DNA of 64,000 nt from Ridgeia piscesae. Taxonomy: Eukaryota; Annelida; Polychaeta; Sabellida; Siboglinidae. The translations under genes were made by a program, and so were the position numbers. The stretch spans positions 62,001 through 126,000 of the forward strand of contig JAODUO010000940.1 in assembly GCA_025642075.2 (NCBI GenBank). Reading direction: 5' to 3'. Every line of letters starts with the position of its first letter. Position 1 is the stretch's first letter. This document shows positions 42,801 to 58,000 of this stretch, one piece after another. A model generated the notes under the pieces. The model saw only the letters and a list, made by a program, of their open reading frames with translations. It had not been told where the DNA came from and searched no databases.

Positions 42801-45800
42801 AATGTGGGCATTTGCGAATATGGGTATATGGCCATTTGGCCTTTGGTCATTGGGACGTTTGGGTATTTGGGCAAGTGGCCATTTGGGTCTTTCGGCATTT
42901 GGTTATTTGGGCATGTGTTTTTTTGGGCATGTGGTTATTTGGGCACTTTGCCGTTTAGGCATATGGCTATTTGGGCATTTGAGCATTCATTTGTGCAATT
43001 TGTGCATTTGGGTGTTTGGGCATTTGTCCATTTGGGAATTTGAGCATTTGGGTATTTGGGCATTTGTGCAATTGGCCATTTGGCTATTTGGGCTTTTGGC
43101 CATTTTGCATTTGGGCATTTAGACATTTGGGCATATGGTTATTTGGGCATTTAGGCATTCACTGGGGCATTTTTCAATTTGGGCATTTGGCCATTTAGGC
43201 ATTTGTGCATTTGGACATTTTGGTCTTTCGGCATTTGGTTATTTGGGCCTTTGGGTATCTGGTTTTTTGGGCATTTGAGCATTTGGGCATGTGGTTATAT
43301 GGCCATTTGGGCCTTTGGGCATTTAGTTATTTGGGCATTTGGGCATCAGTTTGTTTGGACACTTAGACATTTGGACACTTGGCCATTTGGCCTTTTAGCC
43401 ATTTGGTTATTTGGCCATTTGTGCATTTGTTCGTTTGGGCATTCATTGGGGCATTTCGGCATGTGTTTATTTGGGCATTTGGCCATTTTGGCATTTGGTT
43501 ATATGGGTATTTGGGCATTTGGGCATGTGGTTATTTGGGCATGTGGTTATTTAGCCATTTGTCCATTTGGGCCTTTAGTCATTTGGGCATCAGGTTATTT
43601 GGGCACGTCGAACCTTAGACACTTGGCCATTTGTGCATTTGGCCAATTAGCCATTTGGGCATTTGCCCATTTGTGCATATGGGCATGTTGTTATTTGGGC
43701 ATTAGGGTATTTGGGCATTTGAGCATTCATTTGGCCACTTGGCCATTTGTGCATTTGAGCATTTGGCCAATTGGCCATTTAGCCATTTGGGCATTTGCCC
43801 ATTTGTGCATATGGGCATGTGGTTATTTGGGCTTTTTGGCATTTGGTCATTAGGGTATTTGAGCATTCATTTGGCCATTTGGACATGTGGTTATTTGGAC
43901 ATTGGGTCATTTGGGCTTTTGGCATTGGTGCATTTTGGTATTTGGGCACTTGGACATTTTTGGAATTTGGCCATTTGGGAATTAGGTTATTTGGGCATTT
44001 GGCCGTGTGGTTATTTCGGCATTTGGCCGTTTGGGCATTTGGTTATTTGGGTCTTCGGGCATTTAGGCATTTGGACATGTGTTTATTTTGGCATTTGGGT
44101 CTTTCGGCATTTGGTTACTTGGGCATTTGGGCATGTGGTTATTTGTGCATTTGGGTATTTGGCCATTTTTGCCTTTGGCCATTTGGGAATATGGGCATTT
44201 GGGCACTTAGGCATTTGGGCATGTGGTTATCTGGGTACTTGGGTATTTGGGCATTTATTGGGACATTTGGGCATGTGGGTATTTGGGCATGTGGTTATTT
44301 GGGCATTTGGCCATTTGGATCTTTCGGCATTTGGTTATTTGGGCATTGGTGTTTGGCCATTTGAGCATTTGGGCATGTGGTTATTTAGCCATTTGTCCAT
44401 TTTGGGCATTTGGGTATATAGGCATTTGGGCATTTGCGAATATGGGTATTTGGCCATTTTAGCCTTTGGGCATTGAGGCATTTGGTCATTGGTACGTTTG
44501 GGAATTTGGAGATTTGGGCAAGTGGCCATTTGGGTCTTTCGGGATTTGGTTATTTGGGCATTTGGGCATGTGGTTTTTTGGGCATTTGGGCATGTGGTTA
44601 TTTGGGCACATGGACTTTTGGGCATTTGGGAATATGGGCATTTGTCCATTTGGGCACTTAGGCATTTGGGCATGTGGTTATCTGGGTATTTGAGGCATTT
44701 GGGCATTCATTGGGACGTTTGGGTATTAGGGCATGTGTTTATTTGGCACTTTGGGCATGTGGGCATTTGGGCATGTGGTTATTTGGCCATTTGGGAATTT
44801 GGGCATTGCGCTTTGGGCATTTGGTTATTTGGGCATTGGGCTTTTGGGCAGAAGATCATTTGGGCACTTAGACACTTGGCCACTTAGCCATTTGGGTATT
44901 TGGCCATTTGTCCAGTTGGCCATTTAGCAATTTGGGCATTTGGGCATGTGGTTATTTGGACACTTGGGCATTTGGGCATTCACTTGGATATTTGGACATT
45001 TAGGCATTGAGCCTTTTGGCCATTTGGGTCTTTGGGCATTTTGTTATTTGTGTATTTGGGCATGTGGTTATTTGGCCATTTCGGCATTGGGTCATTTGGG
45101 CATTTGGGCCTTTTGGCATTTTGCATTTGGGCATTCATTGGGACATTTGACCATTTGGGCACTTGGACACTTAGACACTTGGTCATTTGGCCACGTAGCT
45201 ATTTGTCCATTTGGTCATTTTGCATTTGGCCATGTGCGCAGTTGGGCGTTTGGGTTTGGGCACTTGGACATTTGGGCATTAGGGTATTTGGGCATTTAGC
45301 CATGTGGTTATTTCGGCATTTGGGCATTTAGGCATGTGGTTATTTGGGAATTTGGGCATTCATTGGGATATTTGGGCGTTTGGGCGTTTTGGCATTTGTT
45401 TATTTGGGCATGTGGTAATTTGGTCACTTGAGCATTTTGGCAAATGGGCATTTGGGTTTTTGGGCATATGGGCATTTGGGAATTTCGGCAATTGTGCATT
45501 TCGGCATGTGGTTATTTGGGTATTTTGGCAATAGGGCATTTCGGCATTTGACCATTTGGGCATTTAGTTATTTGGGCATGAAGTTGTTTGGGCACTTGAA
45601 CACTTAGACATTTGGCCATTTGGCCTTTTAGCCATTTGTGCATTTGTGCGTTTGGGCATTCATTGGGATATTTGGCCATTTCGGCATATGTTTATTTGGC
45701 CATTTGGGCACTTAGGCATTTGGGCATGTGGTTATTTGGGCATTTGGCCATGCGGTTATTTGGCCATTTGGGCCTTTGGTATTTGGTTATATTGGAATTT

Positions 45801-48380
45801 GGGCAGGTTTTTTTGGGGGGCATTTAGGCATTTGGGCATGCCCTAATGGCCAAATGTCCCAATGAATTCCTAAATGGCCAAATGCACAAATGCCCCAAAA
45901 ACATGCCCAAATACCATATGGGCATTTGGCCATTTGGGAATATGGGCATTTGCCCATTTGGGCACTTAGTCATTTGGGCATGTGGTTATCTGGGTATTTG
46001 GGCATTCATTGGGACATTTGGGCATGTGGATATTTGGGCATGTGGTTATTTGGGCATTTGGCCATGCGGTTATTTGGCCTTTTGGGCCTTTGGGTATTTG
46101 GTTATATTGGAATTTGGGCAGGTGTTTTTGGGGCATTTGAGCATTTGGGCATTTAGACATTCGGGCATGCCCTAATGGCCAAATGTCCCAATGAATTCCT
46201 AAATGGCCAAATGCCCCAATGCACAAATGCCCCAAAAACATGCCCAAATACCCAATTGGCCATTTGCGCATTTCGCCATGTGGGCATTTAGGCATTTGGG
46301 CATTTGCGAATATGGGTATTTGGCCATTTGGCAATTTTGGCCTTTGGACATTGAGGCATTTGGTCATTGGGACGTTTGGGAATTTGGGCAAGTGGCCATT
46401 TGGGTCTTTCGGAATTTGGTTCTTTTGGCATTTGTGCAAGTGGTTTTTTGGGCATTTGAGCATTTGGGCATGTGGTTATTTGGGCACATGGGTCTTTGGG
46501 CATTTGGGAATATGGGCATTTGGCCATTTGGTCACTTAGGTATTTGGGCTTGTGGTTATCTGGGTATTTGGGATTTGGGCATTCATTGGGACATTTGGCC
46601 ATTTGGGCGTTTGGGTATTTGGGCATGTGGTTATTTAGGAATTTGGGCATGTGGTTATTTGGGCACATGGGCATTTGGGAATATGGGCATTTGGCCATTT
46701 GGGCACTTAGGCATTTGGGCATGTGGTTATCTGGGTATTCGGGATTTGGGCATTCATTGGGACATTTGGCCATTTGGGCCTTTTTGGTTCTTTGGGCATT
46801 TGGTCATGTTGTTTTTTGGGCAATTGAGCATTTGGGCATGTGGTTATTTGGCCATTTGCGCATTTGGGCTTTTTGGCAGAAGGTCCTTTGGACACTTGAG
46901 ACACTTGGCCACTTAGCCACTTGGCCATTTGGGTATTTGGCCATTTGTCCGGTTGGCCATTTAGAAATTTGGGCATGTGGTTATTTGGGCACATGGGCTT
47001 TTGGGCATTTGGGCATTCACTTGGATATTTGGGCATTTAGGCATTGAGCCATTTGGGTCTTTGGGCATTTGGTTATTTGTGTATTTGGGCATGTGGTTAC
47101 TTGGGCATTTGGGCCTTTTGGCATTTTACATTTGGGCATTCATTGGGACATTTGGCCATTTGGGCATTTGGGTATTTGGGCACTTGGACACTTGGACACT
47201 TAGACACTTGGTCATTTGGCCATTTAGCTATTTGTCCATTTGGTCATTTTGCATTTGGGCGTTTTGGCATTTGAGCATTTGGGCATTTAGCCATGTGGTT
47301 ATTTGGGCATTTAGGCATGTGGTTATTTGGGCATTCATTGGGACATTTGGGCAATTGGCTATTTCGGCATTTGGGCATTTGTGGATATTGGCATTTGGGA
47401 ATTTCGGCAATTGGGCATTTCGGCATGTAGTTATTTGGGCATTTAGGTATTTGGGCATGTCGTTATTGGGATATTTGGGCTTTCATTGCTACATTTGGGC
47501 ATTTGATTATTTGGTCATGCGGTTATTTGGGCATTTGGAACTGGTGCATTTGGGAATTTGGCCATTTGGTAATTAGGTTATTTGGCCATTTCGCCAATTG
47601 GTCATTTGGGCATTTGGCAGTGTGGTTATTTGGGCATTTGGCCGTTTGGGCATTTGGTTATTTGGCATTTGGGCTTCTGGTTATTTAGGCATTTGGGTAT
47701 TTATTGGGACATTTGGGCACGTTTTATTTGGGTATTTGGCCATTTAGGCATTTGGATATGAGATTTTTTGGGCATTTGGGCCTTTGGTTATTTGAGCACA
47801 TGGGTATTTGGGCATGTTGTTATTTGGGCATTTTGGCAATGGGTCATTTGGGCCTTTTGGCATTTGGCCATTTGGGCATTTGAGCATGTGGCCATTTGCG
47901 CATTTCGCAATATGTTCGTTTGGTCATTTGGGCATTTGAGCATTTGGGCATTAGGGTATATCATTCTTTTGGTCATTTGGAGACTAGGCTATTTGGGCAT
48001 TTGGGCTTTTAGCCATGTGGTTAGTTGGCCATTTGGCCATTTCGGCTTGTGTTGTTTTTGGGCGTTTGGGCGTTTGGGCATTTTATTATTTGGGCAGGTG
48101 TTTAATTGGGCATTTGGTCACTTGGGCATTTGGACAATTGATTATTTGGGCGTTTGGGCATTTCAGCATATGGGCACTTGGCCATTTGGGCATTGCGGCA
48201 TTTGGGCATTTAGGCATGTGGTTATTTGGCCATTTGCGCATTTAAGTATTTGGGCATGTGGTTATTTGGGTATTCATTGGGACATTTGGGCCTTTGGGCA
48301 TTTGATTATTTGGCCATGCGGTTATTTGGGCCTTTGGACATTTGGTTATATGGGAATTTGGGGATTTAGGCTTTCGAGCA
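42801..48380 (+). repeat. Satellite block 2, ATTTGGGC orientation with two small inversions
   Basis: Forward units, interrupted by short reversed islands at 45839-45917 and 46168-46255. Both islands start at GGGCATGCCC and share CCAATGAATTCCTAAATGG and GCCCCAAAAACATGCCC. GGGCATTCATTGGGACATTTG recurs many times and marks higher-order units. Confidence 0.9.
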
Positions 48381-48608
48381 TGCCCAAAAAACACATGCCC
48401 AAATGGCCAAATGTCCCAATGAATGCCCAAACGGCCAAATGAACAAATGTCCAAATGATTGCTCAAATGCCCAAATGCCTTTGGGCATTTGATTATTTTT
48501 GCATTTGGGCTTGTGGTTATTTGGGCATTTCGGTATTCATTGGGACATTTAGGCATTTGGGCACGGTTTTTTTGGGGGTATTTGGGGAATTGGCCACTTG
48601 GCCATACG
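48381..48608. repeat. Satellite switch region: short reversed then short forward block
   Basis: Reversed 48381-48479, forward 48480-48607. The switch sites are GAGCATGCCC and GCCTTTGGGC. The same layout occurs at 58857-59091. Confidence 0.85.
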
Positions 48609-51600
48609 ACAAATACCCATATTCGCAAATTCCCAAATGGCCAAATGCCCACATACACAAAGGCCCAAATGGACAAATGGAAAAATTCCCCAAAAACCAA
48701 TGCCCAAATTCCCAAATACCCACATGCCCAAATACCCACATGCCCAAATGTCCCAATGAATGCCCAAAAACCAAAATACCCAGATAACCACATGCCCAAA
48801 TGCCAAAGTGCCCAAATGGCCAAATGCCCATATTCCCAAATGTACAAATGGCCAAATGCCCATATGCCCAAATGCACCAATGCCAAAGTACCAAAAGACC
48901 AAATGTCCAAAGGCACAAATGGCCAAATACCCAAATAACCACCTGCCCAAATGCCTAACTGCCCAAATAACCACTTGTCCAAAGGCCCAAATTCCCAAAG
49001 GCCCCAATGCCCAAATAACCATATGCCCAAATGCCCAAGTAACCAAATGCCGAAAGACCCAAATGGCCAAACGGCCAAATGCCCAAATATAAACATGTCC
49101 AAATGCCAAAATGCCCAAATGCCGAAATAACCACACGGCCAAATGCCCAAATTCCCAAATAACCTAATTCCCAAATGGCCAAATGCCCAAATTCACAAAT
49201 GACCAAATGTCCAAGTGCCCAAATACCCAAATGCAACAATTCCAAATGCCAAAAGACCCAAATGCCCAAATGATCCAATGCCCAAATGCTCAAATGCCAA
49301 AATAACCACATGCCCAAATGAATGCCCAAATACCCTAATGCCCAAGTGCCCAAATAACACATGCCCATATGCACAAATGGCCAAATGCACAAATGGCCAA
49401 GTGTCTAAGGTTCCACGTGCCCAAATAACCTGATGCCCAAATGCCCAAATAAATAAAGGCCAAAATTGACAAATGGCTAAATAACCACATGCCCAAATGC
49501 TCAAATGACCACATGCCCAAAGGCCCAAATAACCAAATGCCAAAAGACCAAACTGGCCAAAATGCCCAAATAAACACATGCCGAAATGCCCAAATATCCA
49601 AATGGCCAAATGTCCCAATGAATGCCCAAATGCACAAATGGCCATATAACCAAATACCGAAAGGCCCAAATGCCCATGTGCCCAAATAACCACATGCCCA
49701 AATAACCAAATGCCGAAAGGCCCAAATGGACAAATGCCCAAAGGACAAATAACCAAATGCCGAAAGATCCAAATGCCCAAATAACCACATGCCCAAATGT
49801 ATAAATACCCACATGCCCAAATGTCCCAATGAATGCCCAAATACCCAGATAACCACATGCCTAAGTGCCCAAATAACCACTTGCCCAAATAACCAAATGG
49901 CCAAATGAATGCCCAAATACCCTAATGCCAAAATGCCCAGATGCCCAAATAACCACATGCCCATATGCACAAATGGGCAAATGTCCAAATGGCCAAATGA
50001 ACATACGCCCAAATGCCAAATGACCAAAGGCACAAATGGCCAAATACCCAAATAACCACACGCCCAAACGCCTAAATGCCCAAATAACCACTTCCCAAAA
50101 TGCCCAAATAACCACATGCCCAAATGGCCAAATTAATACTTAAATGCCCTAATGCCTAGATGCCCAAATAACCACATCCCCACACAAATGGGCAAATGGC
50201 CAATTGGCCAAAGCTCAAATGCACCAATGCCAAATAACCACATGCCCAAATGCCCTATTAACCAAAAGCCCAAATAACCACATGCCCAAATAATCAAATG
50301 CCCAGAGGCCCAAATGGCTAAATGCCCACATGGCCAAATGTCCAAATGAATGCTCAAATGACAAAATGACCAAATACCCTAATGCCCAAATTGAAAAATG
50401 CCCAAATAACCACATGCCCGAAGGCCCAAATGGTCAAACGGCCAAATGTCTAAGTGTCCAAATGCCCAAATAACCAAATGTCCCAATGAATGCCCAAATG
50501 CCCAAATAACCACAAGCCCAACATTGCCAAATGCCCTAATAACTACATGCCCAAATGCCCTGTTAACCAAATGCCCAAAGGCACAAATGGCTAAATGGCC
50601 AAATCGCAAAATGCCCAAATGAATGCTCAAATGCCCTGATGCCAAGTACCCAAATGCCCAAATAACCACATGCCCAAATAACCAAATGCCCTATTAACTA
50701 AATGCCCTAATAACCACATGCCCAAATAATCAAATGCCCAGAGGCCCAAATGGCTAAATGCCCATATGGCCAAATGTCCAAATGAATGCTCAAATGACCA
50801 AATACCCTAATGCACAAATGTAAAAATGACCAAATGAATGCCCAAATAACCACATGCCCAATGGCCCAAATGTCTAAGTATCCAAAAACCCACACGTCCA
50901 AATTTCCAAATACCCATATTCCCAAATGCCCTAATAACCAAATGCCCAATTAACCAAAGGCACAAATGCCCGAATGCCCAAATAACCAAAGACCCAAATG
51001 GCTAAATGCCCACATGGCCAAATCGCCCAATTCCCAAATGTCCAAATGCCTTGGCCAAATGCCCAAATAACCACACGCCCAAATGCCCTATCAACCAAAG
51101 GCCCAAATGTCCAAATAACCACATGCCCAAATAACCAAATGCCCAGTCGCCCAAATGGCTAAATGCCCACATGGCCAAATGTCCAAATGAATGCCCAAAT
51201 GCCCAATTACCCTAATGCCCAAATAACCACATGCCCAAATGCCCGAATGACCAAATGACCAAATAACCACATGCGCAAATAACCAAATGGCCAAATGCCA
51301 ACATTTCCAAATACCCATATTCCCAAATGCCCTAATAACCACCGGCGCAAATAATCAAATGCCCAGAGGCCCAAATGTCTAAATGCCCACATGGCCAAAT
51401 GTCCAAATGAATGCTCAAATGACCAAATACCCTAATACCCAAATGGAAAAATGCCCAAATAACCACATGCCCAAAGGCCCAAATGTCTAAGTGTCCAAAT
51501 GCCCAAATAAACACATGCCCAAATGCCAAAGTAACCAAAGGCCCAAATGGCTTAATGCCCACATGGCCAAATGTCCAAATGAATGCTCAAATGCCCAATT

Positions 51601-52050
51601 GCCCAAAAAACACATGCCTAAATAACCATGACCAAATGCCCAAATTTCCAAATGCCCAAATACCCATATTCCCAAATGCCCTAATAACCACATGCCCAAA
51701 TGCCCAATTAAACAACGGCACAAATGACCAAATGCCCGAATTCCCAAATAACCGCATGCCCAAATAACCAAAGGCCCAAATGGCTAAATGCCCACATGGC
51801 CAAATGTCCAAATGAATGCTCAAATGCCCAATTACCCTAATGCCCAAATGCCCGAATGCCGAAATAACCAAATTACCAAATAACCACATGCGCAAAAAAC
51901 CAAATGGCTAAATGCCCACATGTCCAAATATCGAAATGCCCAAACGCCCAAATAACCACATACCCAAATGCTCAAATGGCCAAATGAATGCTCAAATGCC
52001 CAAATACCCAGATGCCCAAATGACCAAGTGTCCAAACGTCCAAGCAATCA
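48609..52050 (-). repeat. Satellite block 3, GCCCAAAT orientation
   Basis: Second long reversed block, related to block 1: the marker CGTCCAAGCA is at 42681 and 52037, and CACCAATGCCAAATAACC with CCCTATTAACCAAAAGCC is at about 40990-41035 and 50223-50270. The 5' part (48609-50120) has no clear counterpart in block 1. Confidence 0.9.
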
Positions 52051-55000
52051 CATTTGGCCATTTGGGAATTTGGGCATTTGGGAATATGGGCATTTGGCCA
52101 TTTCGGCACTTAGGCATTTGGGCATGTGGTTATCTGGGTATTTGGGCATTCATTGGGACATTTGGGCATGTGGGTATTTGGGCACATGGGCATTTGGCCA
52201 TTTGGGCACTTAGGCATTTGGGCTTGTGGTTATCTGGGGATTTGGGGCATTTGGGCATTCATTGGGACATTTGGGCCTTTGGGCATTTAGTTATTTGGGC
52301 ATTTGAGCTTTTGGGCAGAATGTCATTTGGGCATTTGTGCATTTGGCCATGTGGGCATTTGGGCCTTTGGTTATTTGGGACTTTGGGCATTTGGGCATGT
52401 GGGCATTTGGGCATGTGGTTATTTCGGCATTTGGCCATTTGGGCCTTTGGGCATTCGTTATTTGAGCATTTGGGCCTTTTGGCATGTGGTTATTTGGGCA
52501 TATGGGCATTCACTTGGGCATGTGGTTCTTTGGGCATTTTGGCATTTAGGCATTTGTGCATGTGGTTATTTGGGCACTTTGCCATTTAGGCATATGGCTA
52601 TTTGGGCATTTGAGCATTCATTTGTGCATTTGGGCGTTTTGGGTGTTTGGGCATTTGTCCATTTGGGAATTTGAGCATTTGGGCATTTGACCGTTTGGGT
52701 ATTTGGGCATTTGTGCAATTGGCCATTTCGCTATTTGGGCTTTTGGCCATTTTGAATTTGGGCATTTGGGCGTATGGTTATTTGGGCATTTAGGCATTCA
52801 CTGGGGCATTTTTCAATTTGGGCATTTGGCCATTTGGGCATTTAGGCATTTGAGCATTTGGGCATGTGGTTATATGGCCATTTGGGCCTTTGGGCATTTA
52901 GTTATTTGGGCATTTGGGCATCAGTTTGTTTGGACACTTAGACATTTGGACACTTGGCTATTTGGCCTTTTAGCCATTTGTGCATTTGGACATTTGGTTA
53001 TTTGGCCATTTGTGCATTTGTGCGTTTGGGCATTCATTGGGACATTTGGCCATTTTGGCATGTGTTTATTTGGCCATTTGGCCATTTTGGTCTTTTGGCA
53101 TTTGGTTATATGGGTATTTGGGCATGTGGTTTTTTGGGTATTTGAGCATTTGGGCATGTGGTTATTTAGCCATTTGTCCATTTGGGCCTTTAGTCATTTG
53201 GGCATTAGGTTATTTGAGCACGTCGACCCTTAGAAACTTGGCCATTTGGCCATTTGTGCATTTGGCCAATTAGCCATTTGGGCATTTGCCCATTTGTGCA
53301 TATGGGCATGTTATTATTTGGGCATTAGGGTATTTGGGCTTTTGAGCATTCATTTGGCCATTTGTGCATTTGAGCATTTGGCCAATTGGCCATTTAGCCA
53401 TTTGGGCATTAGGTCATTTGGGCATTTGGCATTGGTGCATTTGGGCATTTGGGTATTTGGGCACTTGGACATTTGGGAATTTGGGCATTTGAGCATTCAT
53501 TTGGCCATTTGGGCATGTGGTTATTTGGGCATTTGGGCATTAGGGTATTTGGGCATTTGAGCATTCTTTTGGCCATTTGGACATGTGGTTATTTGGGCAT
53601 TTGGACATTGGGTCATTTGGGCATTTGGCATTGGTGCATTTGGGCATTTGGGTATTTGGGCACTTGGACATTTGGGAATTTGGGCATTTGGCCATTTGGG
53701 AATTAGGTTATTTGGGCATTTGGGCATTTGGCCGTGTGGTTATTTCGGCATTTGAGCATTTGGCAGTTTGGGCCTTTGGGCATTTGGTTATTTGGGTATT
53801 TGGGCATTTAGGCATTTGGACATGTGTTTATTTTGGCATTTGGCCAATTGGGTCTTTCGGCATTTGGTTATTTGGGCATGTGGTTATTAGTGCATTTGGG
53901 TATTTGGCCATTTGTGCCTTTGGGCATTTGGTCATTTGGACATTTGGTCATTTGGCATTTGGCCATTTGGGAATTTGGGAATATGGGCAATTGGCCATTT
54001 GGGCACTTAGGCATTTGGGCATGTGGTTATCTGGGTACTTGGGTATTTGGGCATTCATTAGGACATTTGGGCATGTGGGTATTTGGGCATTGGGGCATGT
54101 GCTTATTTGGGCACTTGGCCATTTGGATATTTCGGCATTTGGTTATTTGGGCCTTTGGGCATTTGGGCATTGGTGTTTGGCCATTTGTCCATTTTGGGCA
54201 TTTGGGTATATGGGCATTTGGCCATTTGGGCATTTGCGAATATGGGTATTTGGCCATTTGGCCTTTTGGCATTGAGGCATTTGGTCATTGGTACGTTTGG
54301 GAATTTGGGGATTTGGGCAAGTGGCCATTTGGGTCTTTCGGCATTTGGTTATTTGGGCATTTGGGCATGTGGTTTTTTGGGCATTTGAGAATTTGGGCAT
54401 GTGGTTATTTGGGCACATGGACCTTTGGGCATTTGGGAATTTGGTAATATGGGCATTTGTCCATTTGGGCACTTAGACATTTGGGCATGTGGTTATCTGG
54501 GTATTGGAGCATTTGGGCATTCATTGGGACATTTGGGCGTTTGGGTATTTGGGCATGTGGTTCTTTGGGCATTTGGCCATTTGGCCATTTGGGCATGTAG
54601 GCATTTGGTCGTGTGGTTATTTGGGCATTTGGGCATGTATTTATTTGGGCATTTGGGCATGTGGTTATTTGGGAATTTGGGCATTTGGCGTTTTGGCCCT
54701 TTGGGCATTTGGTTATTTGGCCATTTGGGCTTTTGGGCAGAAGATCATTTGGGCACTTGGGCACATAGACACTTGGCCACTTAGCCACTTGGCCATTTGG
54801 GTATTTGGCCATTTGTCCAGTTGGCCATTTAGCAATTTGGGCATTTGTACATTTGGGCTTGTGGTTATTTGGACACATGGGCATTTGGGCATTCACTTGG
54901 ATATTTGGACATTTGGGCATTTAGGCATTGAGCCATTTGGCCTTTTGGCCATTTGGGTCTTTAGGCATTTGGTTATTTGTGTATTTGGGCATGTGGTTAT

Positions 55001-58000
55001 TTGGGCATTTCGGCATTGGGGCATTTGGGCATTTGGGCCTTTTGGCATTTTACATTTGGGCATTCATTGGGACATTTGGCCATTTGGGAATTTGGGCATT
55101 TGGGTATTTGGGCACTTGGACACTTAGACACTTGGCCACTTGGTCATTTGGCCACGTAGCTATTTGTCCAGTTGGTCATTTTGCATTTGGCCATTTGGCC
55201 ATGTGCGCAGTTGGGCGTTTGGGCACTTGGACATTTGGGCATTAGGGTATTTGGGCATTTAGCCATGTGGTTATTTCGGCATTTGGGCATTTAGGCATGT
55301 GGTTATTTGGGAATTTGGGCATTCATTGGGATATTTGGGCGTTTGGGCGTTTTGGCATTTGTTTATTTGGGCATGTGGTTATTTGGGCATTTGGTCACTT
55401 GGGCATTTTGGCAAATGGGCATTTGGGTTTTTGGGCATATGGGCATTTGTGAATTTCGGCAATTGTGCATTTAGGCATTTCGGCATGTGGTTATTTGGGT
55501 ATTTTGGCAATAGGGCATTTCGGCATTTGGGCATTTGACCATTTGGGCATTTAGTTATTTGGGCATAAAGTTGTTTGGGCACTTGAACACTTAGACATTT
55601 GGCCACTTGGCCATTTGGCCTTTTAGCCATTTGGGCATTTGTGTATTTGTGCATTTGGACAATTGGGCATTTGGTGATTTGGCCATTTGTGCATTTGTGC
55701 GTTTGGGCATTCATTGGGACATTTGGCCATTTGGATATTTGGGCATTTCGGCATATGTTTATATGGCCATTTGGGCACTTAGGCATTTGGGCATGTGGTT
55801 ATTTGGGCATTTGGCCATGCGGTTATTTGGGCATTTGGCCATTTGGGCCTTTGGTATTTGGTTATATTGGAATTTGGGCAGGTGTTTTTTGGGGCATTTG
55901 AACATTTAGGCATTTGGGCATGCCCTAATGGCCAAATGGCCAAATGTCCCAATGAATTCCTAAATGGCCAAATACACAAATGCCCCAAAGACATGCCCAA
56001 ATACCATTTGGGCATATGGGCATTTGGGAATATGGGCATTTGCCCATTTGGGCACTTAGGGCATGTGGTTATCTGGGTATTTGGGCATTCATTGGGACAT
56101 TTGGGCATGTGGATATTTGGGCATGTGGTTATTTGGGCATTTGGCCATGCGGTTATTTGGGCCTTTGGGTATTTGGTTATATTGGAATTTGGGCAGGTGT
56201 TTTTGGGGCATTTGAGCATTTGGGCATTTAGACATTCGGGCATGCCCTAATGCCCAAATGGCCAAATGTCCCAATGAATTCCTAAATGCCCCAATTCGCA
56301 AATGCCCCAAAAACATGCCCAAATACCCAATTGGCCATTTGCGCATTTGGCCATGTGGGCATTTAGGCATGTAGCCATTTCGGCCTTTGGGCATTTGGGC
56401 ATTTGCGAATATGGGTATTTGGCCATTTGGCAATTTTGGCCTTTGGGCATTGAGGCATTTGGTCATTGGGGCGTTTGGGAATTTGGGTATTTGGGCAAGT
56501 GGCCATTTGGGTCTTTCGGAATTTGGTTCTTTGGGCATTTGTGCAAGTGGTTTTTTGGGCATTTGGGCATGTGGTTATTTGGGCACATGGGTCTTTGGGC
56601 ATTTGGGCATTTGGGAATTTGGGAATATGGGCATTTGGCCATTTGGCCATTTGGTCACTTCACTTAGGTATTTGCGCTTGTGGTAATCTGGGTATTTGGG
56701 GCATTTGGGCATTCATTGGGCCATTTGGGCGTTTGGGCATTTGGGCATTTGGGCATGTGGTTATTTAGGAATTTGGGCATTTGGGCATGTGGTTATTTGG
56801 GCACATGGGCATTTGGGAATTTCGGAATATGGGCATTTGGGCACTTAGACATTTGGGCATGTGGTTATCTGGGTATTCGGGATTTGGGCATTCATTGGGA
56901 CATTTGGCCATTTGGGCCTTTTTGGTTCTTTGGGCATTTGGGCATGTTGTTTTTTGGGCAATTGAGCATTTGGGCATGTGGTTATTTGGCTATTTGGGCA
57001 TTTGGGCCTTTGGGAATTTGGGCATTTGCGCATTTGGCCATTTGGGCATTTGGTTATTTGGGCATATCGGCATTTGGGCTTTTTGGCAGAAGGTCCTTTG
57101 GGCACTTGGCCACTTAGCCACTTGGCCATTTGGGTATTTGGCCATTTGTCCGGTTGGCCATTCAGCAATTTGGGCATGTGGTTATTTGGGCACATGAGCT
57201 TTTGGGCATTTGGGCATTCACTTGGATCTTTGGGCATTTAGGCATTGAGCCATTTGGCCTTTTGGCCATTTGGGTCTTTGGGCATTTGGTTATTTGGGCA
57301 TTTGGGCATGTGGTTACTTGGGCATTTGGGCCTTTTGGCATTTTAAATTTGGGCATTCATTTGGCCATTTGGCCATTTGGGAATTTGGGCATTTGGGCAC
57401 TTGGACACTTAGACACTTGGTCATTTGGCCATTTAGCTAATTGTCCATTTGGTCATTTTGCATTTGGACACTTGGGCGTTTGGCCATTTGTCCATTTGCG
57501 CGTTTGGGCATTTGAGCATTTGGGAATTAGGGCATTTGGGCATTTGGGCATTTAGCCATGTGGTTATTTGGGCATTTAGGCATTTGGGCATTTAGGCATG
57601 TGGTTATTTGGGAATTTGGGCATTCATTGGGAAATTTGGGCATTTGGCTATTTCGGCATTTGGGCTTTTGGGCATTTGGGCATTTGTGCATATGGGCATT
57701 TGGGAATTTCGGCAATTGGTCATTTAGGCATTTCGGCATGTAGTTATTTGGGCAATTGGGCATTTCGGCATTTGGGCATTTGACCATTTGGGCATTTAGG
57801 TATTTGGGCATGTCGTTATTAGGATATTTGGGCTTTCATTGCTACATTTGCGCATTTGGTTATTTGGGCATTTGGAACTGGTGCATTTGGGAATTTGGGT
57901 ATTTGGCCATTTGGGAATTTGGCCATTTGGGAATTAAGTTATTTGGCCATTTCGCCAATTTGTCATTTGGGCATTTGGCAGTGTGGTTATTTGGGTATTT

